Assembly (NCBI GenBank): GCA_024803745.1
Contig: JANJXV010000024.1
Location: forward strand, 13,159,427-13,223,426
Source: Megascapheus bottae
Taxonomy: Eukaryota > Chordata > Mammalia > Rodentia > Geomyidae
DNA: 64,000 nucleotides
Direction: 5' to 3'
Both the position numbers and the translations under genes were made by a program. A model generated the notes under the pieces. The model was given only the letters and a program-made list of their open reading frames with translations, was not told where the DNA came from and made no database searches. Shown in pieces: positions 60,353 to 64,000 of this stretch (its first letter is position 1; each line of letters opens with the position of its first letter).

Positions 60353-60396
60353 AGCTGGGCGCGGTGGCTCACGCCTATAATCCTAGCTATAGGATT
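60353..60396 (+). mobile_element. 7SL-arm scrap without tail
   Basis: AGCTGGGCGCGGTGGCTCAC to CTAATCCTAGCTAT-like end, then unique sequence. Only the first 40 or so bases are present. Confidence 0.75.
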
Positions 60397-60559
60397 GCAT
60401 GATAAAAGTTAAAATTTCATTTTCTCATGGTGTTTATGGATGAAAATCACAAGAGGATATGTGGCTATATTTTAACTCACTAAAACCTTGAAGTTTAGTC
60501 AGTCTCTAATACTTTGGTGAAAGTTATATGTTTCCAGTTGGCATAAAAAGTTATGTGTA

Positions 60560-60758
60560 GGGGCCGGGAGTTTGGCCTAGTGGTAGAGTGCTTGTCTAGC
60601 ATGCATGAAGACCTGGGTTCAATTCCTCCGTACCACATACATAGAAAAAGCTGGAAGTGGTGCTGAGGCTCAAGTGGTAGAGCTCTAGCCTTGAGAAAGT
60701 CCAAGGACAGTGCTCAGGCCCTGAGCCCAAGCACAAGACTGGCAAAAAAAAAAAAAAG
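60560..60758 (+). mobile_element. IDL-Geo SINE, little diverged
   Basis: GGGGCCGGGAGTTTGGCCTA to GCACAAGACTGGC, A14 tail. The words AAGTTATGTG and AAGTTATACGT flank it, consistent with a target duplication. Confidence 0.93.
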
Positions 60759-61009
60759 TTATACGTAACAAAGAAATACACTTTGTGTGCAGTTAAATTT
60801 TCAAGTAGGATTTCTGACAAAAGTGACTTATGAGGATAAATTATGAGACTATAAATTACCATATATGGTGTATTGAATAAGGAACATAATAGAGGGTTTT
60901 CTGATTTTTGTGTGTTTATTTTCTGTGGAAGTACCAGGCATTATGCTGATTCAACTTGCTTACTCACATTGTTAATACACTATTACTTGACTCACTCTCA
61001 AGTCCTATA

Positions 61010-61095
61010 TTGTGCTGGCCTGCAACTTTGGTCCTCTGGAACTCAGCCTCCTGAGTAGCTAGGAATACTTGTGTGAGACACTGTCACCAGCTGCT
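61010..61095 (-). mobile_element. 7SL-arm fragment
   Basis: AACTCAGCCTCCTGAGTAGC to GTGTGAGACACTGTCACCAG. Confidence 0.6.
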
Positions 61096-61196
61096 ATCCT
61101 GTTCTGATTAATCATTTTTACAATTAAGGTAAGAATGATTAAACGTTCTATGAGAAAACAAAGAGCAGTTTTAGATAATGAATAGAAACAGGAAGG

Positions 61197-61381
61197 TTTT
61201 TTTCATTCTCTCCCTTGCTTGAACTCCGGGTATGAGCACTGTCCTTGGGCTTTCTCAAGGCTAGAGCTCTACCACTTGAACCACAACACCACTTCTGGCT
61301 TTTTTCTATGTACGTGGTGACAAGGAATCGAATCCAGATATTAGTGCATGCTAGGCAAGCAATATGCCAAACTCCCAGCCC
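61197..61381 (-). mobile_element. IDL-Geo SINE
   Basis: The tail end is replaced by TTTTTTCATTCTCTCCC. It ends ATATGCCAAACTCCCAGCCC with part of the left arm deleted. Confidence 0.85.
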
Positions 61382-62596
61382 AGAAATAATAAGTTTTAAC
61401 ACCTGTTATGTACTAGCCAAAGTCACTTAAAAGCAGTCACTTAAACAGTGATTTTATTTATAATGACTGCTTCTACCACCTAAATAGCACAAAATGTAAG
61501 TTGCAGCACCTGCAAAAGACCTAAGAAGCAAAGCACAGACATTTAAAAATCTGACAAAAAGAGCAAACCAAATAACCTAAAATACCTATAAATATCTAAA
61601 GCATTTTATTAAAAAAAAAAAAACCGCAAATAGCCAATGGCTAAAAATGAAGAGGAAACTGAAAACTCAAGGAGATATCTATCAGTAAGTTGATATGTGG
61701 CTGCTCCAGAGAATTCTGTCAGTCTTGAGATATCTACCAGCTTGCAGGGTAGAAACAGACAAATGGAGATGAGGATTTAAGTCCAGGAAAGGTAGAGAGA
61801 GTCATGAAAACACCTTTCTTCTAATCATACTATTTCCTTTTTCACCGCAAAGGGCCACATTATCAGTGTATAAGGAAAAAAAAAATCTTCCCACTGGCAT
61901 TATTAGGGGCTAATAGAAGCTTATCTATCTTGTGTTGAAAGAGAAAAACAAAACAAAACAAACACTAAATTGTAAGATTTTACTGACTATTTTTTACTTC
62001 TACTGAGATTTCAGAGGTATAAATTAATCTTCACATGGGGTTGGGTTTACAGTCCCCAATTACACTATCTGTGAAATATCCAAACCCAGAAATAACTTGT
62101 TTCCTCAAAGTCAATGATATTCTTTGGGCAAACACAAATGGCTGGGCTGAGACAAAGCTTCCATCCATCTACCAAGGACACACAAAGCACTGATAAAACT
62201 CTACAGAAATTGAAGGCTGTTTACCAAAACACATAAAATCACATAAATCACTATAAGCCTCCAAGCACAACAGCAAGATGAATATGTCAATACTGAGCTC
62301 CCAAGAACTCTGGGTAACTGTTAGAAAGTTGGCTTAAAGTCACAGATATAGAAAAAAGATACATCTGTACAAAGTAGGCATATTTGAAAAGAACCAAAAT
62401 ACAAATAAACAATGAAAAAAGTGAACTAAAAAATAGAAAAGACTTAGTCCAAAAGAAACTGGGCTGAGAGATTTAAAAAAAAGAAGGCTGTTCTTTGGAG
62501 AAGAAAGTAAAAAAAAACTACTAAATGTACTAGAAACAAGGATTAGAAGGTCTTCATTCTGCAATCATCACTGCATTATCCCAGTGAAACGCCGGT

Positions 62597-62617
62597 GGGT
62601 GGGGGCTGGGGTGGGGG
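62597..62617 (+). other. potential G-quadruplex
   Basis: Four G runs (3, 5, 4 and 5) with loops T, CT and T, a canonical pattern. It lies on the non-coding side of the TMEM209 transcript. Confidence 0.6.
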
Positions 62618-62627
62618 TAAATTCTGG

Positions 62628-62705
62628 TAGCTATATGGTGCTAAGGACTAACCCCCAGAGCCTGGGTATGCTAAGAAGTATTTTACCCCAAGATACATTT
62701 CTGGC
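62628..62705 (-). mobile_element. ID-like fragment
   Basis: TAACCCCCAGAGCCTGGGTA to TTCTGGCC resembles an antisense ID arm. Confidence 0.45.
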
Positions 62706-63071
62706 CTAACAAAAGCTGTTAATGAAACAATCTGCTTGCCACCACCTTGACCAAGTGATACCATTTTATATCACCGATAAAGGGACAAAATGATATCATT
62801 TATTTCCTGATGTGATACACTGACAGAGACATGCCATAAAAGTTGCATCGCTGTCAGAAAAGTAACAGTCTCAATCTAATAAGAGAAAAATCATCCAACA
62901 AATCCAAACTGACCCAACAATAGCCTGACATCTTCAAAATGGAAAGCCTTATCATAAAAGACAGAAACACTCATACACTATTCCCAGCCAATGTGCTAGA
63001 TTAAAAAAGACCAAAGAAACACAACAGCATCAGTGAAAATAAAAATACAATAGCTTTTTTGGGGGGAGTTC

Positions 63072-63300
63072 AGAGGGGGGGGTGTCAGTCATTGGGCTTG
63101 AATTAAGTCTGGGCACTGTCTCTGAGCTCTTTTGCTCAAGGCTAGCACCTACTGCTTTGAGCCACAGATTCATTTCTGGTTTTCAGGTGGTTAAATGGAG
63201 ATAATTGGAGTCTCATGGACTTCCAAGCCTGGGCTGGCTTTGAACAGGGATCCTTGGATCTCAGTCTAGTAGAAAAAAGTTATAGATGTGGAGCTGTGAA
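63072..63300 (-). mobile_element. 7SL-Geo SINE, truncated
   Basis: GGGGGGTGTCAGTCATTGGG to GGATCTCAGTCTAGTAG. The outer half of the 7SL arm is missing. Confidence 0.8.
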
Positions 63301-63469
63301 CTAGATCCTAGCTGCATGGTCTGAAGGCCTAGGGTAATGATGCCTATGTAACAAAAGCATACTCACTGCTTAGATACCAACTATAGATTACATTCTCCAG
63401 TGACAAAAATTGGGACTCCTCTGAGAAACACACCAGCTCCAGAGCCAGCTAGCTAAAGTACCGGATGAG

Positions 63470-63645
63470 GAACTGAAGGAATGGCTCTACCACTTGGTAG
63501 GTCCCCAACTAGCAATTGGGTAACCCTGAGTTTAAATCCCCATACTGCTCCTCAAAAAACAAACAAATAAATCAAAATAAAATTAAAGGCTGGAGGAACT
63601 GGTCAAGTGGAAGCCCTGAGCTAAAACTGTAGTACTATAAAAAAA
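63470..63645 (+). mobile_element. ID-like and Geo fragments
   Basis: CCCTGAGTTTAAATCCCCAT with an AAAC tail, then CTGGTCAAGTGGAAGCCC. Both degraded. Confidence 0.5.
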
Positions 63646-63647
63646 TC

Positions 63648-63850
63648 TTTTTTTTTTTTTGGCCAGTCTTGGGGCTTGAACTCAGGGCCTGAGCACCGTC
63701 CTTGGGCTTTTTCCTCAAAGCTAGCACTCTGCCACTTGAGCCACAGCACCACTTCTGGCTTTCTCTATTTATGTGGTACCGTGGAATTGAACCTGGGTCT
63801 TTGTGCATGCTAGGTAAGCACTCTACAACTAGGCCAAACTCCTAGCCCCT
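63648..63850 (-). mobile_element. IDL-Geo SINE
   Basis: T12 GGCCAGTCTTGGGGC to AGGCCAAACTCCTAGCCCC. The flank TATAAAAAAATCT recurs on both sides (63636 and 63850), a target-site duplication. Confidence 0.93.
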
Positions 63851-63854
63851 ATAA

Positions 63855-64000
63855 AAAAAATCTCTTATAAGGACACCTGCAAAGCCATGTTCATCGCTGC
63901 ACTATTCACAAGTGATGGAAACAACCCAGATGCCCCGCTACAGATGAATGGATACAAAAAATGTGTACATATATACAATGGAACTCTACATAGCCACCAG
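63855..64000 (+). mobile_element. LINE-1 ORF2 3' end, runs off the window
   Basis: Sequence encoding a DTCKAMFIAALFTSDGNNPD-like stretch and MNGYKKCVHIYNGTLHSH is the C-terminal region of ORF2 on the + strand. The same segment occurs reversed at 5260-5370 and 38440-38520. It continues beyond the right edge. Confidence 0.85.

Overview
This is a vertebrate nuclear window from a rodent. It contains spliced coding exons with GT-AG junctions, long introns, LINE-1 and LINE-2 remnants, CA/TG microsatellites and a dense crop of SINEs. The SINEs point to the superfamily Geomyoidea (kangaroo rats, pocket mice, pocket gophers). Many have an ID/tRNA-Ala-like left arm fused to a second arm, the published IDL-Geo architecture. 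A second family joins a 7SL (Alu/B1-like) left arm to what looks like the same right arm. I cannot name the species.

Two protein genes lie tail to tail. On the + strand, positions 417-10021 carry the last six coding exons of KLHDC10, a kelch-repeat substrate receptor of CUL2 ubiquitin ligases. They encode 232 residues plus stop, and the 5' half lies left of the window. A SINE-free stretch of about 4.7 kb follows, best read as the 3' UTR, ending at an AATAAA at 14678. On the - strand, positions 58228 down to 43085 carry the last nine coding exons of TMEM209, a nuclear-envelope protein. They encode 302 residues plus stop, and the 5' exons lie right of the window. All 15 exons keep an open frame and every joint has compatible phase. 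The order KLHDC10(+)-TMEM209(-) matches the human 7q32.2 region as I know it. No promoter of either gene is inside the window.

The 27-kb space between the genes (about 14.7-42.1 kb) has no gene I can support. It holds SINEs, a 5'-truncated antisense LINE-1 (about 38.1-40.6 kb), LINE-2 remnants, a GC- and CpG-richer block (17.5-18.7 kb) with a long TG repeat, and several repeat-poor unique stretches. The TMEM209 introns are heavily loaded with SINEs and hold LINE-1 pieces at 59.7-60.4 kb and at the right edge.

I found no undescribed multi-gene system. The most informative signals are in the mobile elements. Two SINE families appear to share one right arm. Two SINE copies carry independently multiplied pol III B-box motifs. 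Three short LINE-1 3' ends are bounded by recognisable target-site duplications, two of them nested in older elements. The remaining open reading frames appear to be chance frames or readings through repeats.
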